Origin: JBDTMT01 sp033764095
GTDB lineage: Bacteria; Desulfobacterota; Binatia; HRBIN30; CADEER01
Length of the DNA: 64,000 bases
Assembly: GCA_033764095.1 (NCBI GenBank)
Contig: JANRJF010000034.1
Location: 1 to 64,000 of the forward strand
Direction: 5' to 3'
The position numbers were made by a program, and so were the translations under genes. Under the pieces are notes generated by a model. It was given only the letters and a program-made list of their open reading frames with translations. It did no database searches and was not told the origin of the DNA. Shown here piece after piece: positions 51,282 to 60,669 of this stretch. Positions within the stretch are counted from its first letter, which is position 1, and every line of letters begins with the position of its first letter.

Positions 51282-52178
51282 GTGTCCGGCGAACGCATCG
51301 CCTCCGTCACCATCTTTCCCGCCTTCGTCGCGCTGATCGCCGCGCTGGCGTTGCTGGCGCCGCGCTATGACCTCGGCGCCGCGCTGGGACTGGCGCCGGA
51401 TCCGCAGCAGCCACTGACTTTCGTCGCGGTGCTCGGCGTGCTCTACGCGCTGATTGCCGCCGCCGAGCGCTGGCTGCCCTATCGGCGCGAGTGGAACGTC
51501 GGGCAGGACGACGCGCGCACCGATGTCGGCCACCTGCTCGTCAACGGCCTGCTCACCAGCCGCGTCGCCAGCCTGCTGGTCTACGGCATCGGCATCGGCG
51601 GCGCGGCCTGGCTGTCGATACGGCTCGGCGTGCAGCTGTGGCCGAATCACTGGCCACTCGCGCTGCAGCTGGTGCTTGCGCTGGCGGTGGCGGAGCTCGG
51701 CCACTACTGGTTCCACCGCCTGACGCACGAGCGGCCGCTGCTGTGGCGCATCCACGCCGCGCATCACAGCGCGCCGCGTCTCTACTGGCTCAATGCGACG
51801 CGCTTCCATCCGTTCGACCTGTTCGGCCTGATCGTCTGCCAGACGCTGCCGCTCATCCTGCTCGGCGCCGGCGCGCCGGTGATGGTCGCCTACGGCCTGT
51901 TCAGCGGCGCCTACGGCCAACTGCAGCACGGCAACATCGCCGTGCGCACCGGGGCGCTGCGCTACGTCTTCAGCACGCCGGAGCTGCACCGCTGGCACCA
52001 CTCGCCCGACCCGCGCGAGGGCAACACCAACTACGGCGCCGTGCTGAGCTGCTGGGACGTGCTGTTCGGCACCTTCTTCTATCCAGCCGACCGCCGCTTC
52101 CGCGGTCCGGTTGGCATTGCCGATGCGCCGAACTTTCCGCGCCACCTCGGCGGCCAGCTGCTGTCACCGTTTAGATAG
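51282..52178 (+). CDS. Sterol desaturase/fatty acid hydroxylase-like membrane protein
   Basis: 298 residues from GTG 51282 (the frame opens at 51228 within the hairpin arm). Four or so membrane helices and the histidine motifs of the fatty-acid hydroxylase superfamily: HYWFHRLTHE, HAAHHS, HGN and HRWHHSPDPREGN, presumably holding a di-iron centre. These integral enzymes hydroxylate or desaturate sterols, fatty acids or carotenoids. Convergent with the 52289 gene, with an array between. The membrane location fits the hydrophobic N-terminus IFPAFVALIAALALLAP. Confidence 0.88.
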   Translation: MSGERIASVTIFPAFVALIAALALLAPRYDLGAALGLAPDPQQPLTFVAVLGVLYALIAAAERWLPYRREWNVGQDDARTDVGHLLVNGLLTSRVASLLVYGIGIGGAAWLSIRLGVQLWPNHWPLALQLVLALAVAELGHYWFHRLTHERPLLWRIHAAHHSAPRLYWLNATRFHPFDLFGLIVCQTLPLILLGAGAPVMVAYGLFSGAYGQLQHGNIAVRTGALRYVFSTPELHRWHHSPDPREGNTNYGAVLSCWDVLFGTFFYPADRRFRGPVGIADAPNFPRHLGGQLLSPFR

Positions 52179-52283
52179 GCTGTTAGGCTGCTAGGCTGTT
52201 GGCTGTTAGGGGGAGAAAAGAGTTTCTGAGAATTTCCAATTTCCGACCCCTAACAGCCTAACCGCCTAACAGCCTGACAGCCT
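52175..52283. repeat. Tandem-unit hairpin array, family E (TAGGCTGT unit)
   Basis: Left arm 52175-52213: TAGGCTGT, TAGGCTGC, TAGGCTGT, TGGCTGT, TAGGGGG. Right arm 52247-52283: CCCCTAACAGCCTAACCGCC, TAACAGCC, TGACAGCCT. It lies between convergent genes; it overlaps the last codon of the desaturase-like gene and could end both transcripts. Confidence 0.93.
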
Positions 52284-52288
52284 TTCCG

Positions 52289-52936
52289 TCACCGGCAGAT
52301 CGTCCCCAGGCTGACCCACGCGCCGTTGTCGCAGCGGTTGGTGATGCCGCCGCGGCAGACCGTGGAGCCGCTGGCGACGGTTGCGTTGCCGATCGCGCAG
52401 GTCGCGGCGTTGGCAGCGGGAGCGGGCACGACTCCCTGCTGCAGGCTGACCGGCGGCGGCGGCGGCTCACTGACCAGCTTGAGCGCGCTCACCTGACCGC
52501 GACTGTCGAGCGTCACCTCGACCCACTTGCCGGCGTACGGCGCGATCTCGATGGTCGGCTCGGCGATGTAGACGCGCGTGTCGCCGGCGAAATTGAACGA
52601 GCGCGCCACCGGGTCGCGCACCACCATCTGGCCGCGCACCGTCTCGTAACCGGAGGTGATCGGGGTGATCGCCACCGAGCGCTCGGTGATCCCGGTCACC
52701 CGCCCGCCGGACAGCTGCACCTCGACGTTCTTGCCATCGAGCTCGCCGAGCGGAACACCGGCCGGCGCCTTGAAGGTGCCGTCGTGGCCGACCAGGCGGA
52801 AGCGATCGGCGCTGCCATCGAGCACCACGAGCTCGCCGCTGATGAACTGCTCGGCCGCGCTCACCGGCTGCGGCGCCTGCGTCAGGCACAGCGCCAGCGC
52901 CGCACTGATGGTCACACTCGCAAGTATCCGGGACAT
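52289..52936 (-). CDS. Secreted protein with two tandem beta repeats and Cys-rich C-terminus
   Basis: 215 residues from ATG 52936 (GGAGGG site). Signal peptide RILASVTISAALALCLTQ...VSAAE. Two similar segments follow: SGELVVLDGSADRFRLVG...ELDGKNVEVQLSGGRVTG, and RGQMVVRDPVARSFNFAG...YAGKWVEVTLDSRGQVSA. A Pro spacer follows, and the C-terminus has CAIGNATVASGSTVCRGG, ITNRCDNGAWVSLGTIC, resembling DUF1496-like disulfide units. Function unknown; probably periplasmic. The long upstream frame is not supported. Confidence 0.75.
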   Translation of the reverse strand: MSRILASVTISAALALCLTQAPQPVSAAEQFISGELVVLDGSADRFRLVGHDGTFKAPAGVPLGELDGKNVEVQLSGGRVTGITERSVAITPITSGYETVRGQMVVRDPVARSFNFAGDTRVYIAEPTIEIAPYAGKWVEVTLDSRGQVSALKLVSEPPPPPVSLQQGVVPAPAANAATCAIGNATVASGSTVCRGGITNRCDNGAWVSLGTICR

Positions 52937-53030
52937 GATGACCCTCCTGCCTGGATGACCCACCACGGGTCGTGCCACGCCCTCGAACAGTCCAGTTGGT
53001 ACCCAGACACGCTGGCCGTTCGTACTTCGC

Positions 53031-53059
53031 ATGCAAAATTTGCCGGTAGATTGGCAAAT
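53031..53059 (-). terminator. Hairpin with T-tract after the M15 peptidase gene
   Basis: On the minus strand ATTTGCC, AATCTACC loop, GGCAAAT, then TTT. It starts at the stop codon of the upstream peptidase gene. Probable factor-independent terminator. Confidence 0.65.
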
Positions 53060-53967
53060 CAGGGTGGCGGCACTGCAAGGCGCTCGATCGGGTTGGTCAG
53101 CACCTCCGCCGGCGTCGCGCCGATGCGCGGTTCGCAGGTCGAGAGGCGGATCGGCATCGGCTGCGTCGGCGCGGCGATCACCGACGACACACCGAGCTCG
53201 TAGGATTCCGGTGGCACCCTCCATACCCAGCAATCGCCCTCGAGGTGCGCGAAGGATGACCGGGGCTCGAGTGTCAGCGCCGCATCGCCCAGATGCGCCG
53301 TCCGGGCGATCGCGAGCGGCAGGGCCGTGACCGAGTGCAGTCGAATCGCCGCGCCGTCGAGCGTCGCGTATCGGTCGAATTCGGTGCGCGCGAAGAGGCG
53401 CGCGTTCTCCTTCGCCAGGTTCTTGTCGACGCCGGATGTCGCCGCTTCCCAGAAGCGCGGCTGGCCGGCGTCGAGATGGATGAACCCTTCGCCAGCATAG
53501 AGCCCGACACCGCCGGTCTTCTCCGCACGCAATTGGTTCCACACTGGGCGCAGCTTGAGGCCGGCCAACTGCACGTCGGCGGCGAGGCCCTCGGTATGCA
53601 CCGACGCCTCGGCGACCTTGCGACCGCCGGCACGCAACGACTGGTTGAACTGTGGGCTGCGATAACCGGACACCAGCGTCATCCGTTTGGGCCGGTAGCG
53701 ATCCTGCACGTAGTCGAGCAGCTCGATCAGGCGCAGCGACACGGTGCCCTGCTCGCCGTCGGTGCGGTTGCGAAAGAAGTGCGCGATCTGTTTCAGCGCG
53801 GCGGGGTCATAGCTGCCGTCGGCTTGGCGGTAGCGCACCTCCAGCACCTCGCCGGCGAAATGCGCATGGTGCAGTCGCAGCGTGCCGTCGCCGCTGAAGT
53901 AGAAGCGCGACTCGCCGGCCAGCGCCGGTCGGCTCAGCAGGACACACAGCACCACCCACCACCGCAT
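53059..53967 (-). CDS. Periplasmic M15-type peptidase (DUF882/MepK-like)
   Basis: 302 residues from ATG 53967. Signal peptide RWWVVLCVLLSRPALA. Metal-binding residues are visible in the peptidase core: SGYRSPQFNQSLRAGGR, then H124 and D131 in SVHTEGLAADV and H164 in EGFIHLD. This resembles E. coli MepK/YcbK (DUF882), which cuts peptidoglycan cross-links. The N-terminal domain (FSGDGTLRLHHAHF) is typical, and the C-terminus adds about 130 residues not seen in MepK. The longer in-frame ORF upstream is not the gene. Divergent from the deacylase gene with 69 bp between. Confidence 0.85.
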   Translation of the reverse strand: MRWWVVLCVLLSRPALAGESRFYFSGDGTLRLHHAHFAGEVLEVRYRQADGSYDPAALKQIAHFFRNRTDGEQGTVSLRLIELLDYVQDRYRPKRMTLVSGYRSPQFNQSLRAGGRKVAEASVHTEGLAADVQLAGLKLRPVWNQLRAEKTGGVGLYAGEGFIHLDAGQPRFWEAATSGVDKNLAKENARLFARTEFDRYATLDGAAIRLHSVTALPLAIARTAHLGDAALTLEPRSSFAHLEGDCWVWRVPPESYELGVSSVIAAPTQPMPIRLSTCEPRIGATPAEVLTNPIERLAVPPP

Positions 53968-54036
53968 GGCGTCTCTATAGACCGAATCCGCCGCCGCCCC
54001 TACCACAACGCGGGGAACTGTGGTTGCCTGCCGGCC

Positions 54037-55730
<1,694 letters not shown>

Positions 55731-55734
<4 letters not shown>

Positions 55735-55756
55735 GGGCGCGCCTTGGCGCGCCCGT
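55731..55756. repeat. GTAGGGGCGCGC-type hairpin, copy 3
   Basis: GGGGCGCGCC, TT loop, GGCGCGCCC. It overlaps the deacylase stop; a second similar stretch CGACGGGCGCGCCC follows at 55762. Likely terminator of the deacylase. Confidence 0.65.
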
Positions 55757-55825
55757 GCCCGCGACGGGCGCGCCCTCCTTCTTCAGAACTGGTGCGTCAG
55801 GCGCTCCCGACGAGATACGTCACCC

Positions 55826-56680
55826 ATGCTGACCCTGAGAGCCGCCACGCCCGACGATGCGTCCGAATGCGGGCGCATCTGCTACGAGGCCTTTCGCAGC
55901 ATCGCGGCAGCGCACAATTTTCCGCCCGACTTCCCGTCGGTCGAGTTCGCGCAACTGGTGCTGCGCACCATGCTCGGCCAACGCAACGTCTTCGGCGTCG
56001 TCGCCGAACGCGACGGCCGCATCGCCGGCAGCGGCTTCGTCACCAACGGCGGCGCCATCGCCGGGGTCGGACCGATCACCGTCGATCCGACCGCCCAGGA
56101 CGTCGGCGTCGGCCGCGCCATCATGCAGCGCCTGCTGGAGCTGTGCGCCGAGCGCGACTTCGTCGGCGTACGGCTGGTGCAGGCCGCCTACCACTGCCGC
56201 TCGATGTCGCTGTACAGCAAGCTCGGCTTCGCCATCCGCGAGCCGCTGGTCTGCCTGGAGGGCGCGCCGCTCAACCTGCGCCTGCCCGGATTCCCGGTGC
56301 GCGCGGCGACCAGCGCCGACCTGGAGGCGTGCAACATCGTCTGCTTTCGCGTCCACGGCCACACCCGCCAGACCGAGTTGTCCGAGGCGATCACGCAGGG
56401 CTCCGCGACGGTGGTCGAGCGCGAGGGTCGCGTCACCGGCTACATGACCGCGCTCGCCTTCTTCGGCCACGCGGTCGCCGAGACGCGCCTCGACCTGCAG
56501 GCGCTGATCGGCGCCGCGCCGGCGATCCTCGGGCCGGGCTTCCTGCTGCCGAGCCGCGAGGCGGAGCTGTTGCGCTGGTGCCTGGCGCAGGGGCTGCGCA
56601 TCAGCCAGCCATTGTCGCTGATGTCGCTCGGCCTCTACGCCGCGCCGACCGGCTCGTATCTGCCGTCGGTCATCTACTGA
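55826..56680 (+). CDS. GNAT-family N-acetyltransferase with two GNAT-like halves
   Basis: 284 residues. The first half has the acetyl-CoA binding pattern DPTAQDVGVGRAIMQRLLEL, followed by LVQAAYHCRSMSLYSKLGF. The second half (from about 155, VRAATSADLEACNIVCF) begins another GNAT-like fold with VERRVTG-type strands but no obvious Q/RxxGxG/A loop. The gene is preceded by a hairpin and is probably monocistronic. Acceptor unknown. The catalytic capacity of the second half is doubtful; it may be a regulatory or substrate-binding copy. Confidence 0.83.
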   Translation: MLTLRAATPDDASECGRICYEAFRSIAAAHNFPPDFPSVEFAQLVLRTMLGQRNVFGVVAERDGRIAGSGFVTNGGAIAGVGPITVDPTAQDVGVGRAIMQRLLELCAERDFVGVRLVQAAYHCRSMSLYSKLGFAIREPLVCLEGAPLNLRLPGFPVRAATSADLEACNIVCFRVHGHTRQTELSEAITQGSATVVEREGRVTGYMTALAFFGHAVAETRLDLQALIGAAPAILGPGFLLPSREAELLRWCLAQGLRISQPLSLMSLGLYAAPTGSYLPSVIY

Positions 56681-56787
56681 GCAGGCGCGGCGTGTAGCGC
56701 TTACACGACGCCCCCCCCGCTGCTGCCGCTCGGCGCCGAATAATCCGTGTCTGGCACGCCGGCACGGAGGTTGCCTCACGACCGGGC

Positions 56788-57447
56788 ATGACTCGACTCC
56801 TGCGTGCTCTCGCCGCCGTCGCACTCGTCGCCCTCCCCTCTGCCGCGGCGCATGCCGCGATGCAGGAACAGGTCGATCAGGCCGCCGACGTGATCGCCAA
56901 GTTCCGCGACATGCCGGAGGAAGGCATCCCGCGCGCGGTGCTGAAGAACGCCAAGGGTCTCGCCATCCTCACCGTGCTGAAGGCGGGCTTCATCTTCAGC
57001 GGCCAGGGCGGCTGGGGCGTGGTCGTCGCCCGCACCGACAACGGTGGCTGGAGCGGACCGTCGGCGATCGGCACCGGCGGGGCGGGCTTCGGCTTCCAGA
57101 TCGGCGCGCAGGTGACCGAGTTCGTCCTCGTGCTCAATACGCCGGAAGCGGTGGCCGCGTTCGCGCGCGGCGCCAACGTGTCGATCGGCGCCGATCTCAG
57201 CGCCGCCGCCGGCCCGCTCGGTCGCGACGTCGGCGCCCAGGTGATGCCGGTTGCCGCCGTCTACACCTACAGCCGCAGCCAGGGTCTCTACGCCGGCGTG
57301 TCGCTGGTCGGCACCGTGGTCGGCGCGCGCGACGGCGAGAACCAGGAGTACTACGGTCGTGCGGTGACGCCGCAGGAGATCCTTTCCGGATCAGTGACGC
57401 CACCGGCTGGAGCGGCAAAGCTGGAGCGCGAGCTGCGCGGCTTCTAG
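56788..57447 (+). CDS. SYLF/Ysc84-domain lipid-binding protein, secreted
   Basis: 219 residues. Signal peptide LLRALAAVALVALPSAAAHA. The SYLF domain is recognisable by KNAKGLAILTVLKAGFIFS, GGWGVVVARTDNGGWSGPSA, GTGGAGFGFQIGAQVTEFV, FARGANVSIGADLSAAAGPLG-type loops and YAGVSLVG. SYLF domains bind phosphoinositides in eukaryotes; bacterial ones are periplasmic with unknown ligands. Convergent with the DoxX gene; the stops are 19 bp apart and separated by part of a family C hairpin. Confidence 0.9.
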   Translation: MTRLLRALAAVALVALPSAAAHAAMQEQVDQAADVIAKFRDMPEEGIPRAVLKNAKGLAILTVLKAGFIFSGQGGWGVVVARTDNGGWSGPSAIGTGGAGFGFQIGAQVTEFVLVLNTPEAVAAFARGANVSIGADLSAAAGPLGRDVGAQVMPVAAVYTYSRSQGLYAGVSLVGTVVGARDGENQEYYGRAVTPQEILSGSVTPPAGAAKLERELRGF

Positions 57448-57453
57448 CCGGGG

Positions 57454-57519
57454 ACCACCACGACACTACGACACGGCGACACAACGTTGCGTCGTGGTGT
57501 CGTGGTGTCGTTGTGGTGA
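57454..57519. repeat. Tandem-unit hairpin array, family C, copy 2
   Basis: Left arm 57454-57486: CGACACTA, CGACACGG, CGACACAA units. Right arm 57485-57519: TTGCGTCGTGG, TGTCGTGG, TGTCGTTGTGG. Same unit as the 9196 element. It overlaps the stop of the DoxX gene. Confidence 0.9.
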
Positions 57520-57969
57520 TCCGAACCGCGCCAACACGGCGTCGACCGACAGCGGGCCGGCGCCGGAGACGCCCAGCCAGACGAGCAACGCGATGTAGAG
57601 GAACTCGGCCAGCGAGTAGAGGCTGGTGACGCCTTCGACCTGGTCCCACAGCGCGGTGCGGATGGCGACGATCATGGTGATGATCAGCGGCACCACCGCG
57701 AAGCGGGTTGCCAGGCCGGCGAGCAGCAGACCGCCGCAGACGAACTCGGCGGTCGAGGCGAGCACTGCCTGAAAGGCCGGCATCGGCAGGCCGAGCTCGG
57801 TGAAGAACTGGGTGACGTCGGGAAGGCTGTGCAGCTTCCCCCAGCCGGACTGGAAGAAGACGGTGCCAACGACGATGCGCGCCAGGGTCGGCGGCAGCCA
57901 GGTGAGCGCGCCGGCGATTCGGCTGGCGAGCGCGTTGAGCGCCGTGGCGAGGGTGACGATGCGGTGCAT
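57466..57969 (-). CDS. DoxX-family membrane protein
   Basis: 167 residues from ATG 57969 (AGGAGG site). Four hydrophobic helices with the family patterns RIVVGTVFFQSGWGKLHSL, FTELGLPMPAFQAVLASTAE, GLLLAGLATRFAVVPLI, and VPLIITMIVAIRTALW, then the last helix with YSLAEFLYIALLVWLG. DoxX proteins serve in quinone-linked redox or detoxification complexes. The last 17 residues (RHHDTTTQRC and neighbours) are encoded by a family C hairpin arm, so the true C-terminus was probably shorter before that element arrived. Confidence 0.88.
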   Translation of the reverse strand: MHRIVTLATALNALASRIAGALTWLPPTLARIVVGTVFFQSGWGKLHSLPDVTQFFTELGLPMPAFQAVLASTAEFVCGGLLLAGLATRFAVVPLIITMIVAIRTALWDQVEGVTSLYSLAEFLYIALLVWLGVSGAGPLSVDAVLARFGSPQRHHDTTTQRCVAVS

Positions 57970-58083
57970 GGCGGGTCCTCCTGGCCCTTCGATGCGCGGT
58001 GGACGGATTGGTGTCGGCCGCCTCGCACCGAGCAGAGCGCCGGCGCGGCTGACAGCGGCGCACGGCTCTGGCAGAAGCCGGGC

Positions 58084-58608
58084 GTGGCGCTGAGCACCGA
58101 CCAACGCGTCGTCCTCGCCGGCATGGCCGGCGCCGCCGGCACTGCCCTGGCGGTCGTCTGGGCGAGCGGAGCACTCGGCATCCCGGCGCCACCAGAGGCG
58201 CCGACCGCCGGGGATCGGCTCGCCTTCGCGCTGCGCTGCGATCTGTTCGCCGCCCTCGCCCTCTTCGCGGGGATCGCGGCGGTGGCGCGCTACCGCTTCT
58301 TCGAGAACGAGATCGACGGCACGCTGGCGCCGCGCGCCCATCGCCTCGACGTACACCGCGCCTACATCCAGAACACGCTCGAGCAGCTCGCCCTGCTGCT
58401 GGTGGCACACCTCGCCTTCGCCGCCAGCCAGCCGGCCGAGCGCTTGCGGCTGCTGCCGGTACTGGTCGGCCTGTTCCTGCTCGGCCGCGCCGCCTTCTGG
58501 CTCGGCTATCTGCACAGCGCACCGGCGCGCGCCTTCGGCTTCGCGCTCACCTTCTATCCGACCGCGGTACTGCTGGTGTACGACGCGCTGCGCATCGGCA
58601 GTCGCTAG
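58084..58608 (+). CDS. MAPEG-like small membrane protein
   Basis: 174 residues from GTG 58084. Four hydrophobic segments: VLAGMAGAAGTALAVVWAS, FAALALFAGIAAVARYRF, LEQLALLLVAHLAFAASQ and FALTFYPTAVLLVYDAL, with the loop HRLDVHRAYIQNTLEQ typical of the MAPEG family (membrane-associated eicosanoid/glutathione enzymes). Glutathione-dependent detoxification is possible, but key residues cannot be verified by eye. Divergent from DoxX, 114 bp apart. A longer ORF from 57829 is a shadow. Confidence 0.7.
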   Translation: MALSTDQRVVLAGMAGAAGTALAVVWASGALGIPAPPEAPTAGDRLAFALRCDLFAALALFAGIAAVARYRFFENEIDGTLAPRAHRLDVHRAYIQNTLEQLALLLVAHLAFAASQPAERLRLLPVLVGLFLLGRAAFWLGYLHSAPARAFGFALTFYPTAVLLVYDALRIGSR

Positions 58609-58612
58609 CGTT

Positions 58613-58736
58613 TCACCGCGGAGGCGCGGAGACGCGGAGAGAGCCGACGCCAGATGAGACTTCCGCAATTCGCGTCAGAAGTGTCGCGGAGGGGAAGGCC
58701 GGCGATCTCGCCTCTTCATTCCGCGCCTCCGCGGTG
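58613..58736. repeat. Tandem-unit hairpin array, family B variant (GCGGAGAC unit)
   Basis: Left arm 58613-58642: GCGGAGGC, GCGGAGAC, GCGGAGAG. Right arm 58711-58736: CCTCTTCATTCCGCGCCTCC, GCGGTG. It occupies the gap between the MAPEG-like and VOC genes; a (CCGTAC)3 run follows at 58801-58818. Confidence 0.87.
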
Positions 58737-58847
58737 GGTTGTTCGAACTGGTGGTCGAACCCGCGCGGTGTTAGGAGCGCTTCGAGTGTTCCTCCTCCCC
58801 CCGTACCCGTACCCGTACCTCGGTCGGCCCGCCTCCCGATTCTGACC

Positions 58848-59591
58848 ATGCGCCTGCGCCAGATCGCCTTCGCTGCCCACGACCTCGACGCCGTCGTCGC
58901 CGACCTGCGCGCCGTGCTCGGGCTGCCCGCGGGCTTTGCCGATCCCGGCGTCGCCATCTTCGGCCTGCGCAATGCGGTGCTGCCGCTCGGCGACACCTTC
59001 CTGGAGGTGGTGTCGCCGGTCGAGGCGGAGACCGCCGCCGGTCGCTACCTGGCGCGACGCGGCGGCGACTGCGGCTACATGGGGATGGTGCAGGGCGAGG
59101 ACACCGATGCGTGCCGGCAGCGCGCCGCCGCGCTCGGCGTGCGCGTCGTCTGGCACGCCGACCTCGACGACATCCGCGGCACCCATCTGCACCCGCGCGA
59201 CCTCGGCGGCCCGCTGCTTTCGTTCGACACGCCGACGCCACCCGCCGCATGGCGTTGGGCGGGACCGGACTGGCAGCGCGCGCCCGGCTCGCCCATCGCC
59301 CGCGCACTCGCCGGCGTCGGCATGCAGTGCGCCGATCCGCGCCGCACCGCCGAACGCTGGGCGGCGCTGTTCGACCGCAGCGCGCTGGCGCGCGGCGGCG
59401 GCTACGAGATCGGGCTCGATGCCGCCACGCTGCGCTTTCTCCCCGGCGCCGCGCCGGGCAGCGATGCGGTGGTGCAGGTCGACGTCGCCTGCCGCGATCG
59501 GGCCGCCGCGCTCGCCGCCGCCGCGGCGCGCGGGCTGCCGATCGCCGGCGACACGGTGACCGTCTGCGGCACCGCGCTGCGCCTGCGCTGA
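58848..59591 (+). CDS. VOC/glyoxalase-superfamily protein
   Basis: 247 residues from ATG 58848. Two beta-alpha-beta-beta-beta halves: RLRQIAFAAHDLDAVVADLR, GVAIFGLRNAVLPLGDTFLEVVSPV, VQGEDTDACRQRAAALGVRV, then a second ALAGVGMQCADPRRTAERWA. Metal ligands of canonical VOC enzymes are partly visible (H10-like and E) but not confirmed. Likely a dioxygenase, lactoylglutathione lyase-like or binding protein; ligand unknown. It converges on the LysR gene (10 bp gap). Confidence 0.8.
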   Translation: MRLRQIAFAAHDLDAVVADLRAVLGLPAGFADPGVAIFGLRNAVLPLGDTFLEVVSPVEAETAAGRYLARRGGDCGYMGMVQGEDTDACRQRAAALGVRVVWHADLDDIRGTHLHPRDLGGPLLSFDTPTPPAAWRWAGPDWQRAPGSPIARALAGVGMQCADPRRTAERWAALFDRSALARGGGYEIGLDAATLRFLPGAAPGSDAVVQVDVACRDRAAALAAAAARGLPIAGDTVTVCGTALRLR

Positions 59592-59601
59592 CGTCGGGCG
59601 C

Positions 59602-60522
59602 TCAGGAGAGCTCGCGCACCACCGCGGCGCGGAAGACGCTCAGCGTGCGATCGCGATAGCCGTCGCGCAACTCGTTCAACCAGATCGCGTCGGTGAGCGG
59701 CGGGCGCCGGGTGCGCAGCTCGATCAGCCGGCGCGCCCGCAACGCCGGGGCGGCGACGGTACGCGGCAGCACGGCGGCGCCGGCGTCCTGCAGCACCAGG
59801 TCGAGCACCAGGTCGGTGGTCGCCGCCCAGATCACCACCTCCGGTCGCACCTGGGCATCGCCGAGGTGGTGCGCGATCCAGCGCGCGATGAGCGGGTCGC
59901 TCTGGTAGTAGTCGACCACCGGCGTCACCGCCAGCGCGGCGCGGCTGAAGCCGCGCGGGAAGCGGCGCCGGTGCGCCACCAGGACCAGGGCTTCCTCGAA
60001 CAGCTTGGTCGAGGCGATACGCGGATTGCTGTCCGCCGTCGGACGCAGCGCCAGCACCACGTCGAGCCGATTGCGCAGCAGGCGCGCGTGCAGATCCTCC
60101 TGCGGCGCGTAGACGACGCGCACCCGCACCTGCGGATGGCGCCGGGTGAAGGCGGTGAGGAACGCCGCCAGGCGCAGGCGCGGGAAGCCGAGGTAGACCC
60201 CGACGCGTACCTGGCCGCGCACCTCGCCGCCGGCGTTGACCAGTTCCTCGACGGTGCGCTGCAACGCGCCCTGGTAGTCGCGCAGATGGCCGGCGAGCAG
60301 CTGGCCGCCGCGCGTCAGCACCAGGCGCTTGCCGACCCGGTCGAACAGCTTGACGCCGAGCGCACCCTCCAGGCCGCTGACGCTCTGGCTCACCGCCGAC
60401 GGCGTGCGCCCCAGCCGCGCCGCCGCCGCGCCGATACCGCCCTGCTCCGCCACGACGCCGAAGGCGTGCAGCTTGTTGAGGTCGATGTTGTTCAGCTTCA
60501 CTGAACGACACGCGTAGGACAT
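59602..60522 (-). CDS. LysR-family transcriptional regulator
   Basis: 306 residues from ATG 60522; GTG 60501 (MKLNNIDLNKLHAF) is an alternative and a more usual LysR start. N-terminal winged HTH: LNKLHAFGVVAEQGGIGAAAARLGRTPSAVSQSVSGLEG. The C-terminal effector domain of two Rossmann-like lobes begins EVRGQVRVGVYLGF. TTCAG-CTTCA-CTGAA (60491-60505) spans the alternative start. It is divergent from glyA, 57 bp apart, so it may control that gene. The effector is unknown. Confidence 0.88.
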   Translation of the reverse strand: MSYACRSVKLNNIDLNKLHAFGVVAEQGGIGAAAARLGRTPSAVSQSVSGLEGALGVKLFDRVGKRLVLTRGGQLLAGHLRDYQGALQRTVEELVNAGGEVRGQVRVGVYLGFPRLRLAAFLTAFTRRHPQVRVRVVYAPQEDLHARLLRNRLDVVLALRPTADSNPRIASTKLFEEALVLVAHRRRFPRGFSRAALAVTPVVDYYQSDPLIARWIAHHLGDAQVRPEVVIWAATTDLVLDLVLQDAGAAVLPRTVAAPALRARRLIELRTRRPPLTDAIWLNELRDGYRDRTLSVFRAAVVRELS

Positions 60523-60576
60523 TTAACTTGGCTGATCAACGCCGTTCGCGCGAGAGTGCGTCGACGGCAGGAGGCA

Positions 60577-60669
60577 GCGATGAGCGATGAGCGACGAGCG
60601 ATGGGCACCCAGCACCGGGCGGCAGCGAACGACGACGTGGCTCATCGCTCATCGCTCGTCGCTCATCGC
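60577..60669. repeat. Tandem-unit hairpin array, family A, copy 3 (within the start of glyA)
   Basis: Left arm 60577-60604: GCGATGAGCGATGAGCGACG and following; right arm 60640-60669: CTCATCGCTCATCGCTCGTC and following. It matches the 17029 and 19236 copies. The left arm contains the glyA start codon, and the array is translated as SDERRAM...HRSSLVAHR. Confidence 0.93.
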
